DNA of 64,000 nt. Origin: Prevotella sp. MGM1 (GTDB lineage Bacteria; Bacteroidota; Bacteroidia; Bacteroidales; Bacteroidaceae). This document shows positions 46,392 through 55,188 of the stretch, piece after piece. Location of the stretch: contig NZ_BEWV01000221.1 in NCBI RefSeq assembly GCF_002933775.1, forward strand, positions 62,001 through 126,000, written 5' to 3'. The translations under genes and the position numbers were made by a program. Position 1 is the first letter of the stretch. Each line of letters starts with the position of its first letter. A model generated the notes under the pieces. The model did not search any database and had not been told where the DNA came from. It saw only the letters and a list, made by a program, of their open reading frames with translations.

Positions 46392-47249
46392 GGCGGTTCA
46401 TATTCATAAAAGTATGGCATAGAGAGCATTACCGCTTTGCGTTTGTTGTTGACATGTCATTGATTTATGGTCTGTTTAGGAGTATGTTTGCAATGAATGA
46501 CATATATATATGCCGCGGGATGAATATTCATTTGTCGTTAACATGTTTTTTTGTCTGTTATGGAACGGGTGTCTTAATTAATCCTTCCGGATTATAACTA
46601 TCATGGCGCTGTTTGTCCGTTATGGATAACGTAATATCTGAAATGGTCATTGATAAGTCATGTTTATGAAGGAGCCGGATATTGGATTGGTTGTTAGCCA
46701 TGTGATAAATGGGCATTATGTTTGCTCGATGTGTTTGCGGTAGAAGCACATACGAGATTATGATTGGATTTTTTCTTATCGTAATCTCTTATTTTTTGCG
46801 TGGAAAATAAGCCTCAAGATCCGACTTTTCAGGAGTTGTCAGACATTTGTTGCTATTCTGTTGCTAAAATCTCCCGAGCATCACCACAAGAAAGTAAGTA
46901 TCAATAAGTTATAAAGATTGACAGAGTTTCTGCGTCGGCAAGTGTTTTTTATAAGTGGATAAATTCCGCTTCCGACGGTGTGATATAGGTTGTTTTTATA
47001 ATTTTATAGACTTCCGCTTTAGACCGTAATCGGTTCTTTTATGGTTCAGGACGTTTTTCTTTTCGGTTGCAATATCGGTTCTTTTGATATCCTGGCGTTC
47101 CCGTTGTTTGCCGTAAGGTTAGTTTTCTTATAGATCAACCGGTGCTGTTTTTGGTTGCATTTGTATTTCTTTTGTTAGGCAACCGGCTTTTATGCTTGAT
47201 ATTTTCGTATTCGTTTTTGGCTGTTTTTGAGGCTTTTCGGCGTGAAATA
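46392..47249. other. Gene-free stretch of about 860 bases after nrdG
   Basis: No supported gene. One plus-strand promoter match is visible (TTG 46460-46462, 20 bases, TATGTTTG 46483-46490), followed by only a doubtful 34-codon ORF. ATCGGTTCTTTT occurs twice (about 47028 and 47087). I see no terminator hairpin with a T-run. Confidence 0.4.
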
Positions 47250-47846
47250 TCATATTTTGCTTATGTCGACATAACCGTGAGTGACTGCAAAAACAGTCAG
47301 GGCAGAGACACTTTTGATATTCAGCTTTTCCATTATATTCTTACGATGGGTCATGACGGTGGTGATACTGATGTTCAGCCGGTCGGCTATCTCTTTGTTG
47401 ATAAACCCTTGCGTGATAAGAGCCATGACTTCTATTTCACGGTCGGATAGTATTTTTGTTTGTGCGGGTTGGGGTAGTGGAGGAAGGTTGCGGCCGTTGG
47501 CATGTGCTCGCTGTTCGAGTGCCAGTATGGATTTTATCAGTTGTTGTTCCGGAACGTTTACGCAAATGCTGTGAAATCCGCTCGGCTGCGACTCGGGATC
47601 CGTGCCGATTGTTAGCACTATTGTCTTGTTTCGTCGCTCGGCAAAGAAACTGCGGTTGCGCAACAGAATATCCATTGACACGAAATAGTGGAAATACTTG
47701 TCCGCGTTATTGGCTTGAAGTTCTGTGAACGAGCCGTAATTGTCGATAGCCGCAATGGGTATCACATCCTGTAATATATTTTTTAACCCTAATACCGCAA
47801 GGGTATTAGGGTCAATTATAGCTATTTTCGGTCTGTTACCGTTCAT
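47250..47846 (-). CDS. LuxR-type regulator with degenerate receiver-like N-terminus
   Basis: The 198-residue protein has an N-terminal half shaped like a response-regulator receiver (KIAIIDPNTLAVLGLKNILQ), but the usual acidic pocket and phospho-acceptor are not obvious (FVSMDILLRNRSFF holds the only aspartate near the expected place). The C-terminal half is a LuxR helix-turn-helix (LSDREIEVMALITQGFINKE, then ISITTVMTHRKNIMEKLNI). The DNA-binding half is closely similar to that of the hemerythrin regulator 4 kb away, including the ending VDIS, so the two may share targets. It points toward nrdG from the far side of an 860-base gap. Confidence 0.85.
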   Translation of the reverse strand: MNGNRPKIAIIDPNTLAVLGLKNILQDVIPIAAIDNYGSFTELQANNADKYFHYFVSMDILLRNRSFFAERRNKTIVLTIGTDPESQPSGFHSICVNVPEQQLIKSILALEQRAHANGRNLPPLPQPAQTKILSDREIEVMALITQGFINKEIADRLNISITTVMTHRKNIMEKLNIKSVSALTVFAVTHGYVDISKI

Positions 47847-48048
47847 GGAATGTATATGTGCTGCTTGTTAAACAATTCTCATCCTGCATTAGACGAATCA
47901 TTATCGATCGTTAAAATGAGCTTCCATTCAACACTAACATTCTGTCATCCAATGTCAGAGAAATGGCCGTTTGTATATAAATGAATGTGACATTATCATA
48001 AGTCATGAACATTCCGGCGTTATTTTTTTTGACGTAAAACCGGGTGGA

Positions 48049-49206
48049 TTATGATAAGAAACCGAGCAGGGTACCTGCCGCCACAGCCGAACCGATTACA
48101 CCGGCTACATTCGGACCCATGGCGTGCATGAGCAGGAAGTTGTGCCGGTCATATTCAAGTCCGAGGTTGTTGCTTATTCGTGCGCTCATAGGTACGGCCG
48201 AGACACCGGCGTTTCCGATAAGCGGGTTGAGTTTTTTATCTTGCGGCAGGAACAAGTTCATGAACTTGACGAACAGCACTCCGCTTGCCGTCGCAACCAT
48301 GAATGCGCATGCTCCGATGAGGAAGATGAACAATGTGTTCACGGTAAGGAACTCGCTGGCCTGTGTCGAGCATCCCACTGTCAGACCGAGCAGCATCACC
48401 ACGATGTCGTTCAGAGCCGAACCGGCAGTTTTTGCGAGGCGTGTCGTCTTGCCGGATTCTTTCAGCAGATTGCCGAAGAAGAGCATGCCGAGCAACGGCA
48501 GACCCGAAGGTACGATGAATGTGGTGAGCAGGAGTCCGATGATAGGGAAGAGGATACGCTCTGTCTGGCTCACCTGTCGAGCCGGTTTCATGCGTATCAC
48601 GCGCTCTTTCTTTGTCGTGAGCAGGCGCATGAGCGGCGGTTGGATCAGTGGAACGAGTGCCATGTATGAATATGCGCACACCGCAATGGCTCCCATTAGG
48701 TTCGGGCTAAGTTTTGACGACAGGAAGATGGCCGTAGGTCCGTCCGCACCTCCGATGATTGCGATGCCCGCGGCTTGGTTTGGTTCGAAGCCGAGCGCGA
48801 GCGCAACCATGTATGCTCCGAATATACCGAACTGTGCGGCCGCACCTATAAGCACCAGTTTCGGGTTGGCAATGAGTGCCGAGAAGTCTGTCATGGCACC
48901 TATCCCGAGGAATACCAGAGGCGGATACCAGCCCATGCGGACACCTTGGTAGAAGATGTTGAGCACCGAATTGTCTTCATACAGGCCTATTTCGAGACCG
49001 GCGTCGGTGCGGAAAGGTATGTTTCCGAGTATTATTCCCAATCCGATGGGTATGAGAAGCAGCGGCTCAAAGTCTTTCTTGATGGCAAGATAGATGAGTG
49101 CCGCACCCACAGCGATCATGATCAGATTACCCGCAGTGGCGTTTACGAAGCCTGTGTAGGTAAGGAACTCGTTGAAGTTCTCAATCAAAAAATCAGTAAA
49201 TCCCAT
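48049..49206 (-). CDS. Na+-translocating decarboxylase, beta subunit
   Basis: The 385-residue inner-membrane protein is of the OadB/MmdB/GcdB family, which couples decarboxylation of carboxybiotin to export of Na+. It has about nine to eleven membrane segments and the conserved GGADGPTAIFLSSKL and PLIQPPLMRLLTTKKER regions. In this context methylmalonyl-CoA is the likely substrate (MmdB), since mutA and mutB are nearby; oxaloacetate or glutaconyl-CoA cannot be ruled out. The gene starts 7 bases after the biotin-carrier gene and ends the operon. Confidence 0.9.
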   Translation of the reverse strand: MGFTDFLIENFNEFLTYTGFVNATAGNLIMIAVGAALIYLAIKKDFEPLLLIPIGLGIILGNIPFRTDAGLEIGLYEDNSVLNIFYQGVRMGWYPPLVFLGIGAMTDFSALIANPKLVLIGAAAQFGIFGAYMVALALGFEPNQAAGIAIIGGADGPTAIFLSSKLSPNLMGAIAVCAYSYMALVPLIQPPLMRLLTTKKERVIRMKPARQVSQTERILFPIIGLLLTTFIVPSGLPLLGMLFFGNLLKESGKTTRLAKTAGSALNDIVVMLLGLTVGCSTQASEFLTVNTLFIFLIGACAFMVATASGVLFVKFMNLFLPQDKKLNPLIGNAGVSAVPMSARISNNLGLEYDRHNFLLMHAMGPNVAGVIGSAVAAGTLLGFLS

Positions 49207-49213
49207 ATCGTCA

Positions 49214-49678
49214 TCATGCTATTGTGAGCAGCACGGCACCTTCCATGACCGAGTCGCCCTGATTAACGGATATTGAAGTCACGGTACCTGAGTTCTCGCT
49301 TTCGATGTTGTTCTGCATCTTCATCGCTTCGAGGATTACCACAGTGTCTCCCGCATTGACCTTGTCTCCCACTTTTACGCATACGGACACAATCGTTCCT
49401 GGCAGTGGTGCCGTCGTGGGGGTTCCTTCACCGGCTTGTGCCGCGGGTTGTGTGGGTCTTACGGAAGCCGTTGTCGTTGTCTTGGACTGGGCTGGAGCCG
49501 GTTTGGGCGCTTCCACCTTTGCGTGTGAAATGGCGTGGGCCGGATTTATGGGGTGTTTCAGTTCCACCTCAAATGATACCCCGTTAACTTTGACGGTGGC
49601 AACGTTTCCCACCAATTCTTCTATCTCAACGTCGTAGTCTACGCCTTGTACCTTATATTGATATTTATTCTGGTTCAT
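49214..49678 (-). CDS. Biotin carboxyl carrier subunit of the Na+-pumping decarboxylase
   Basis: The 154-residue protein has an N-terminal beta domain (1-45), an alanine/proline-rich flexible linker (about 57-92) and a biotinyl domain with the biotinylation site EAMKMQN (K120). It carries CO2 as carboxybiotin from the carboxyltransferase to the membrane beta subunit. It lies 26 bases downstream of the OadG-like gene and 7 bases upstream of the beta subunit gene, clearly in one operon. Confidence 0.93.
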   Translation of the reverse strand: MNQNKYQYKVQGVDYDVEIEELVGNVATVKVNGVSFEVELKHPINPAHAISHAKVEAPKPAPAQSKTTTTASVRPTQPAAQAGEGTPTTAPLPGTIVSVCVKVGDKVNAGDTVVILEAMKMQNNIESENSGTVTSISVNQGDSVMEGAVLLTIA

Positions 49679-49704
49679 GATGATAATGCTGTTATGTTTG
49701 TTTT

Positions 49705-50679
49705 TTATTCGTGAAATTGTGTCATTTGTATGTACTCGACATTCCAGTCTGTGTGTTTGGGCTTGATGGTGATCACACCGCTTTCCATATCATGTATGTT
49801 GTTCTGATACTCATGCAGAGCCATTGATATCACGGCGATGTATATCTCCTTGTCTATACCCTTTGTCTTGAGGCCGTCTTGAAGGATTACGCTTGTCTTG
49901 TGTCCTATCTCGGTCGTCTTCTCCACCGTTTTCACCCCGACTTTCAGCGGTTGCATATTGGCCACTTTCTTGGCCGTGTTCCTGTGGCGCATGAAGAGTC
50001 CGAAAAGAGTGAATACAATAAATAGCAATGCCAGACAAGAAAAAACAATGCTCATGGCGAGCACCGAAATGCCGAATCCGTGCGGATCCTCCCTTTTCAG
50101 TTTGGCTATTTTCGACTCACTGACCTTGATATAGTTGGATATGCCCGGAGTGACCGCGTCTTCAGGTTTGACCTGCCACATCCTCACGCCTTTATCCTGT
50201 CGTGCGTACGACTTGTTCTCGGCAAGAGCCGGCACGGTCACCGAGTCGAGCAGTTCGGTGGCGTTTCCGTTGTAGAGGGCTATCCATACTGGCTTTCCCG
50301 GTTCTATTTGCAGCGGCAAGTAGAATGAGCCTTGCGCCGGGTTGCTGTTGCAGAAGAACAGCAGGTGCTGTTGCCCGCCGATGTTTGTGCGCGGTTCCCC
50401 GTTGGGGATTATGCACATGCGCTTTACCCTTTCAGGCACGCTCATGTTCTTGTCGAGCACGGAGCGGTCTGTGGTGAGATACATGCCGCGTATGTTATAC
50501 GTAGTGTGCGACACGTTGGCAATCTCTATCCATGGACTGCAATGTCCGTATTCGTCCTGCAAACCGGCTGTGTTGTCGGTCACGACCTCGTTCAGTCTGA
50601 TGCTCTTCTCTATTTGTCCGAGCATCACAGACGGACCGGCAGTCAGCAACAAACCTAACAGTAATCCGAATTTATTCAT
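49705..50679 (-). CDS. OadG-type subunit with N-terminal lamin-tail domain
   Basis: The 324-residue protein has a signal peptide (1-21), a lamin-tail-like beta domain (about 25-165: IRLNEVVTDN, SPWIEIANVSHTTYNIRGMY), a membrane helix (about 205-232, ISVLAMSIVFSCLALLFIVF) and a short cytoplasmic OadG-like C-terminus. OadG/MmdD subunits assemble the decarboxylase complex. The exported lamin-tail domain is a Bacteroidales addition whose role is unknown. It is the first of the three decarboxylase genes; the carboxyltransferase (alpha) gene that often accompanies them is missing here. Confidence 0.85.
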   Translation of the reverse strand: MNKFGLLLGLLLTAGPSVMLGQIEKSIRLNEVVTDNTAGLQDEYGHCSPWIEIANVSHTTYNIRGMYLTTDRSVLDKNMSVPERVKRMCIIPNGEPRTNIGGQQHLLFFCNSNPAQGSFYLPLQIEPGKPVWIALYNGNATELLDSVTVPALAENKSYARQDKGVRMWQVKPEDAVTPGISNYIKVSESKIAKLKREDPHGFGISVLAMSIVFSCLALLFIVFTLFGLFMRHRNTAKKVANMQPLKVGVKTVEKTTEIGHKTSVILQDGLKTKGIDKEIYIAVISMALHEYQNNIHDMESGVITIKPKHTDWNVEYIQMTQFHE

Positions 50680-50782
50680 GTTTGTTTTAAATTGTTATTA
50701 TATAAGTTATTGGTAAGATTTTCTTTCCAGGTGTGTATTCATGCCGTCTTTGATTTTGCCGCCATGTATATGCACGGCGAAG

Positions 50783-52471
50783 TCATGCCCCGCAGCACAG
50801 CAGGATGATGAGTTGGGCGACAAGTATGCGTAGGAACATGCTCAGCGGATATACCGTGGAGTATCCCACTGCCGGAGCGTCTTTCGAGCATGACTGGTTG
50901 GCGTATGCCAGTGCCGGCGGGTCTGTGTATGTTCCGGCTATCATACCCATGATTGTGAAATAGTTGAATTTATACCGCTTTCTCGCAATCGTGCCGATAA
51001 TGAGGATGGGGATGACCGTGATAAGTACGCCCGTGCCGACGTATTTCAGTCCGTCGCCGGCTACTACCGTGTCCCAAAATCCGGCACCCGCCTTTATTCC
51101 GACGCTTGCGAGAAACAGAACGAGGCCGATTTCGCGCAGCATCATGTTTGCGCTTGTCGTGGTGTATGTCACGAGGTGCATCTTATATCCGTATCGGCCG
51201 ATGAGTATGGCGATGATTAGCGGGCCTCCGGCGATACCGAGTTTCATGGGTACCGGCATTCCCGGGATTGCCAGCGGCAGGCTGCCGAAGACTATACCGG
51301 TCATTATCCCGAGGAAAATCGTGGCTATGTTCGGCGCTTCAAGTCGTTTGATGGAGTTGCCGAGCACTTCGGCCGAGTGGTCGACGGCATCTTCCGGGCC
51401 TACCACCATTACACGGTCTCCCACTTGAAGGGCAAGGTCGGGACTGGCAAAGAGCTCCATCCCCTGACGGGTGACACGTGTGACGTTCACGCCGTGGGCT
51501 GATGAGAAGTGCATTTGTCCGAGAGTCTTGCCGTTGATGGATGGTCTTGTGACGAGTATTCGTTTCGATACGAGCGGCCGGTCTTGTTTCTCCCATTCCA
51601 CATTGGTTTCCGGGCCAATGAAAGCCACTATGGCTTCGGCATCGGCCTTGGCGCATACTATGAAGACTTGGTCGCCAAGATGAAATACCGTGTCGCGGTT
51701 GGGAATGCTTACGTGCCCGTTGTGCAATATGCGTGAGCATACGAAATCACGGTTGAGGAAGTCGTGTATCTGTTTCAGGGTCCGGCCGGCGAGGTATGAG
51801 TTTGTCACCGTGAGGTGCATCATGTGCGGTTTTACGTGCGCATTCTCGGCATTGTCGTTTCTCAGCCGTCTCTCCTCGTTTTCAAGTTTTATTCTGCAAA
51901 TATATCTTATGGCTATCGTGGCGCCTATTATTCCGAGCACGCCCAACGGGTATGCGCAAGCATATCCGGCGGCTATTTGCGGTGCTGTGCCGTCTTCGAA
52001 TACGCTGCCGAGCGCCTCGTTGGCCGCTCCGAGACCGGGTGTGTTGGTGACCGCTCCGTATAGTGTGCCCACCATCATTGGCAGGTTCATCGGGTTGCTC
52101 GTGTCAAAAAAGAAAAAGTAGCATGCGAACATTACCGCCACGTTGAGCAATACGGTGCTCATGGCGAGCATGTTGAGTGTGATTCCGCCTTTTCGGAAAC
52201 TTTCGAAAAAGCCGGGACCTACTTGCAGGCCGATCATGAACACAAACAATATCAGACCGAAATCCTGAACAAACGTAAGGATATTTGCGGGGGCTGTAAG
52301 GCCGAAATGACCAGCAATAATGCCGGCGAAAAGCACAAAGGTGACTCCGAGGGCGATGCCTCCGAACTTAATTTTACCCAAAAGAACGCCGACTGCGATT
52401 ACAAGAGCGTAGAGCATCGCTATGTGCGCTACCGAATCAGTGGCGGTGAATAATTTTATAAGCCAGTCCAT
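50783..52471 (-). CDS. AspT/YidE-family transporter, possible dicarboxylate exporter
   Basis: The 562-residue inner-membrane protein has five to six membrane helices (about 10-190), two cytoplasmic TrkA_C (RCK_C) domains (about 210-290 and 300-375) and another set of helices (about 385-560), the layout of the AspT/YidE/YbjL antiporters with duplicated AspT domains. The [20 protein letters not shown] and [18 protein letters not shown] segments are the paired family repeats. Relatives exchange aspartate/alanine or succinate-like acids. Its place 104 bases upstream of the decarboxylase genes and divergent from mutAB suggests a role in succinate or other dicarboxylate traffic. A -7 element TAATTTTG (52503-52510, minus strand) precedes it. 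Confidence 0.85.
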   Translation of the reverse strand: MDWLIKLFTATDSVAHIAMLYALVIAVGVLLGKIKFGGIALGVTFVLFAGIIAGHFGLTAPANILTFVQDFGLILFVFMIGLQVGPGFFESFRKGGITLNMLAMSTVLLNVAVMFACYFFFFDTSNPMNLPMMVGTLYGAVTNTPGLGAANEALGSVFEDGTAPQIAAGYACAYPLGVLGIIGATIAIRYICRIKLENEERRLRNDNAENAHVKPHMMHLTVTNSYLAGRTLKQIHDFLNRDFVCSRILHNGHVSIPNRDTVFHLGDQVFIVCAKADAEAIVAFIGPETNVEWEKQDRPLVSKRILVTRPSINGKTLGQMHFSSAHGVNVTRVTRQGMELFASPDLALQVGDRVMVVGPEDAVDHSAEVLGNSIKRLEAPNIATIFLGIMTGIVFGSLPLAIPGMPVPMKLGIAGGPLIIAILIGRYGYKMHLVTYTTTSANMMLREIGLVLFLASVGIKAGAGFWDTVVAGDGLKYVGTGVLITVIPILIIGTIARKRYKFNYFTIMGMIAGTYTDPPALAYANQSCSKDAPAVGYSTVYPLSMFLRILVAQLIILLCCGA

Positions 52472-52756
52472 TGATTAATATTTATAATCTTTATTATGCC
52501 TGCAAAATTAGCTAAAATATTGCTCAAAAGATAATTTTTGTGCAGTATTTTTTCGAAATACATGTTAACGTTACGGATAAAATGTTATAAAAGGTCAAAT
52601 TGATAATTTCGTGTTGTTTAGCCGTTGTAAAGAAAAAGTTCCGGTTTTTTTGTATGCTTTTTATGTCGAAATAGAACGGCGACACGATATATGTCACGCT
52701 ATGATACGGCATATGAATGGTCGTCGGCAGTCGTTTTTGAGCCTTTCGGTCTGCGA

Positions 52757-52865
52757 CGGGACGCTCGTTGGAAGCCATTGAGCATGCTTTCGGCTTGCGT
52801 TTAGTATCCCGTTGGATCGCAACGAGCGTCTAAATGCGATGCGATTAGACGCTCGTTGCAAAAAG
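52757..52865. repeat. Palindrome of the mosaic repeat family
   Basis: GCAACGAGCGTCTAA (52819-52833) pairs perfectly with TTAGACGCTCGTTGC (52845-52859), loop of 11 bases. A further copy of GACGCTCGTTG lies at 52760-52770. The stretch GTATCCCGTTGGATCGC (52804-52820) is identical to 38880-38896, and GCGTCTAAATGC recurs at 38902-38913. Confidence 0.85.
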
Positions 52866-53072
52866 CGTCATCCTTGGAATATTATGTTTTGTCGCTTTTA
52901 TTCTTGTGTTTGTATTTAATGTATTGATACTCAATGTATTGAGAAAAACAATTCGAAATTCGGGTATTTGGCGGAGGGAAAAAGTATTTTTCAAAATAAG
53001 CCGGATATAAGCGGCTGTTTGTAAATTTTTATCATTATATCCACCTTGTAAATAATAAAAAAACTGTTGTAT

Positions 53073-53106
53073 TTTGTCACGTTGTCGGATTTTTAATATA
53101 TCTTTG
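53073..53106 (+). promoter_or_regulatory. Promoter of mutA-mutB
   Basis: TTTG (53073-53076), 22 bases, TATCTTTG (53099-53106). The spacing is slightly long but the -7 box is exact. The start codon is 66 bases downstream. No riboswitch is present in the leader although the enzyme needs adenosylcobalamin. Confidence 0.7.
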
Positions 53107-53172
53107 CATGTCGTATCACGTTTTAAATAAATATTGTGTAACTTATATAATAAACATATATTAATACGAACT

Positions 53173-55026
53173 ATGTCAAACAATAGAGAGAAACTCTTTA
53201 CCGAGTTTGCGGCTCCCACCACCCAAGAGTGGTTGGATAAAATCCAGGTGGATTTGAAAGGTGCCGACTTCAATAAGAAACTGGTATGGAGAACAAACGA
53301 AGGTTTTAACGTACAACCGTTCTATCGCAGGGAAGATGTATTGAAGTTGAAGACTCCCGATGCTCTGCCTGGTGAGTTCCCGTTTGTACGCGGCAACAAG
53401 AAAAACGACAATTCATGGTATGTGCGCCAGAACATCATCGCCGACAATGCGGCAGAAGCCAATGCCAAGGCTCTCGACATCCTTGATAAAGGTGTCGACT
53501 CGCTCGGTTTCAGGTTTCACGGCGACAAGGTAAACGCGGAGTTTGTAGAGACCCTTCTCGACGGAATCCGTTGCGACATCGTGGAAGTCAGCTTCCGCAC
53601 TTGTCAGCGTCATGTACTCGAACTGGCCGACATTCTCACTGCATATTTCGAGAAAAAAGGCTACGACAAGGAGAAGATCGTCGGTGGCATAGGCTTCGAC
53701 CCGATCGAGAAGATGGTGGTCGGAGGCAAAGACACCACACCTCTGCTTGCCACGGCTCCCAGACTCGTGGAGAAGTTGAAAGATTATCCCCACATGCGTT
53801 GTATCATGGTGCACTCGGAGGCTCTGAACAACTCTGGTGCATACATCGTGCAGGAGTTGGGATATGCACTGGCCTGGGGTAATGAATACATGCATCAGCT
53901 CGTAGAGGCGGGAGTAGACGTGGATTTGGCGGCAAGGAGCATCAAATTCTACATGGGTATATCGGAAAACTATTTCATGGAGATTGCCAAGTTCCGTGCG
54001 GCACGTCTGCTGTGGGCCGAAATCGTGAAGCAGTATGAGCCTAAGTGCGACTGCTCTTGCAAGATGATTGTCAATGCCGCCACAACATCCTATAACAAGA
54101 CAATGTTCGACAGCTATGTCAACCTGTTGCGTACACAGACGGAGGCGATGAGCGCCGCTTTGGGAGGTGTTCACTCCATCGTGGTTACTCCGTTCAACGC
54201 CGTATACGAGAAACCGACCGAGTTCTCAGAGCGTATAGCCCGTAACCAGCAGTTGCTTTTGAAAGAAGAGAGCCACTTCGACAAGGTCGTAGACCCGTCG
54301 GCGGGTTCTTACTACATAGAGGAGCTGACGCACTCACTGGCCGATGTGGCATGGAGACAGTTCCTCAAAATAGAGGAAGAGGGAGGATTCCTCGCCGCTG
54401 TGAAAGCCGGTACGGTACAGGACGACATCAATGCCACAAATGACAAGCGCCATGCCGACGCGGCAAAGCGCAAGGAGTTCATTCTCGGCACAAACCAGTT
54501 CCCCAACTTCACCGAGACGGCCGAAGGCAAGGAGCCGCTGGCATGCTCTTGCTGCTGCGGCCATAAGGAGGAGGCTCCGTTCAAGTCGATAAACTCGACA
54601 CGTATGGCAGCCGATTTCGAGCAGCTTCGTCTCGCCACCGAGAAGAGCGGAAAGACTCCTGTCGCATTCATGCTCACCATCGGAAATCTGGCTTGGCGCC
54701 AGGCTCGCGCGCAGTTCTCATCCAATTTCCTGGCTTGTGCGGGCTATAAGATAATAGACAATCTCGGTTTCGATACGGTCGAGGAGGGTGTAGACGCTGC
54801 GTTGAAGGCAGGTGCCGACATAGTCGTTCTCTGTTCGAGCGATGATGAATACGCGACATATTCCGTTCCCGCATTCAACTATCTCGCCAATCGTGCCATG
54901 TTCATTGTGGCCGGTGCTCCCGCCTGCATGGACGAACTGAAAGCTGCCGGCATAGAGAATTTTGTTCATGTTAAGTGCAATGTGCTCGAAACGCTGAAAG
55001 AATATAACGGTAAACTGGGAATTTAA
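53173..55026 (+). CDS. mutA: Methylmalonyl-CoA mutase, small subunit
   Basis: The 617-residue subunit pairs with MutB to interconvert succinyl-CoA and methylmalonyl-CoA. It has the mutase TIM-barrel (about 45-420, WRTNEGFNVQPFYRREDV) and a C-terminal flavodoxin-like domain (about 485-617) that lacks the cobalamin-binding DxHxxG, as expected for the small chain. Two cysteine clusters, CDCSC near residue 295 and CSCCCGH near 458, sit in the barrel edge and linker. The frame opens 13 codons earlier; the Met at 53173 (MSNNREKLFTEF) fits homologues. Confidence 0.93.
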   Translation: MSNNREKLFTEFAAPTTQEWLDKIQVDLKGADFNKKLVWRTNEGFNVQPFYRREDVLKLKTPDALPGEFPFVRGNKKNDNSWYVRQNIIADNAAEANAKALDILDKGVDSLGFRFHGDKVNAEFVETLLDGIRCDIVEVSFRTCQRHVLELADILTAYFEKKGYDKEKIVGGIGFDPIEKMVVGGKDTTPLLATAPRLVEKLKDYPHMRCIMVHSEALNNSGAYIVQELGYALAWGNEYMHQLVEAGVDVDLAARSIKFYMGISENYFMEIAKFRAARLLWAEIVKQYEPKCDCSCKMIVNAATTSYNKTMFDSYVNLLRTQTEAMSAALGGVHSIVVTPFNAVYEKPTEFSERIARNQQLLLKEESHFDKVVDPSAGSYYIEELTHSLADVAWRQFLKIEEEGGFLAAVKAGTVQDDINATNDKRHADAAKRKEFILGTNQFPNFTETAEGKEPLACSCCCGHKEEAPFKSINSTRMAADFEQLRLATEKSGKTPVAFMLTIGNLAWRQARAQFSSNFLACAGYKIIDNLGFDTVEEGVDAALKAGADIVVLCSSDDEYATYSVPAFNYLANRAMFIVAGAPACMDELKAAGIENFVHVKCNVLETLKEYNGKLGI

Positions 55027-55188
55027 TTTTAATTAAACGCAGAAAAAACGGAGATGGACAGCCACTCATGACGCAAGGATTTATTATCCGAAGCTACGTA
55101 CCTGTCACCGGATTGGCGGATGTTGCCATGTCGGCAGACCCATATTTGAGTTGCGATTGTCGTATTTGCGTTTAAAAAATAAAAGATC

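Noticed and set aside
53040-53172. Possible riboswitch before mutA, since the enzyme uses B12
   Set aside because: None of the cobalamin core motifs is present; the leader is short and AT-rich.
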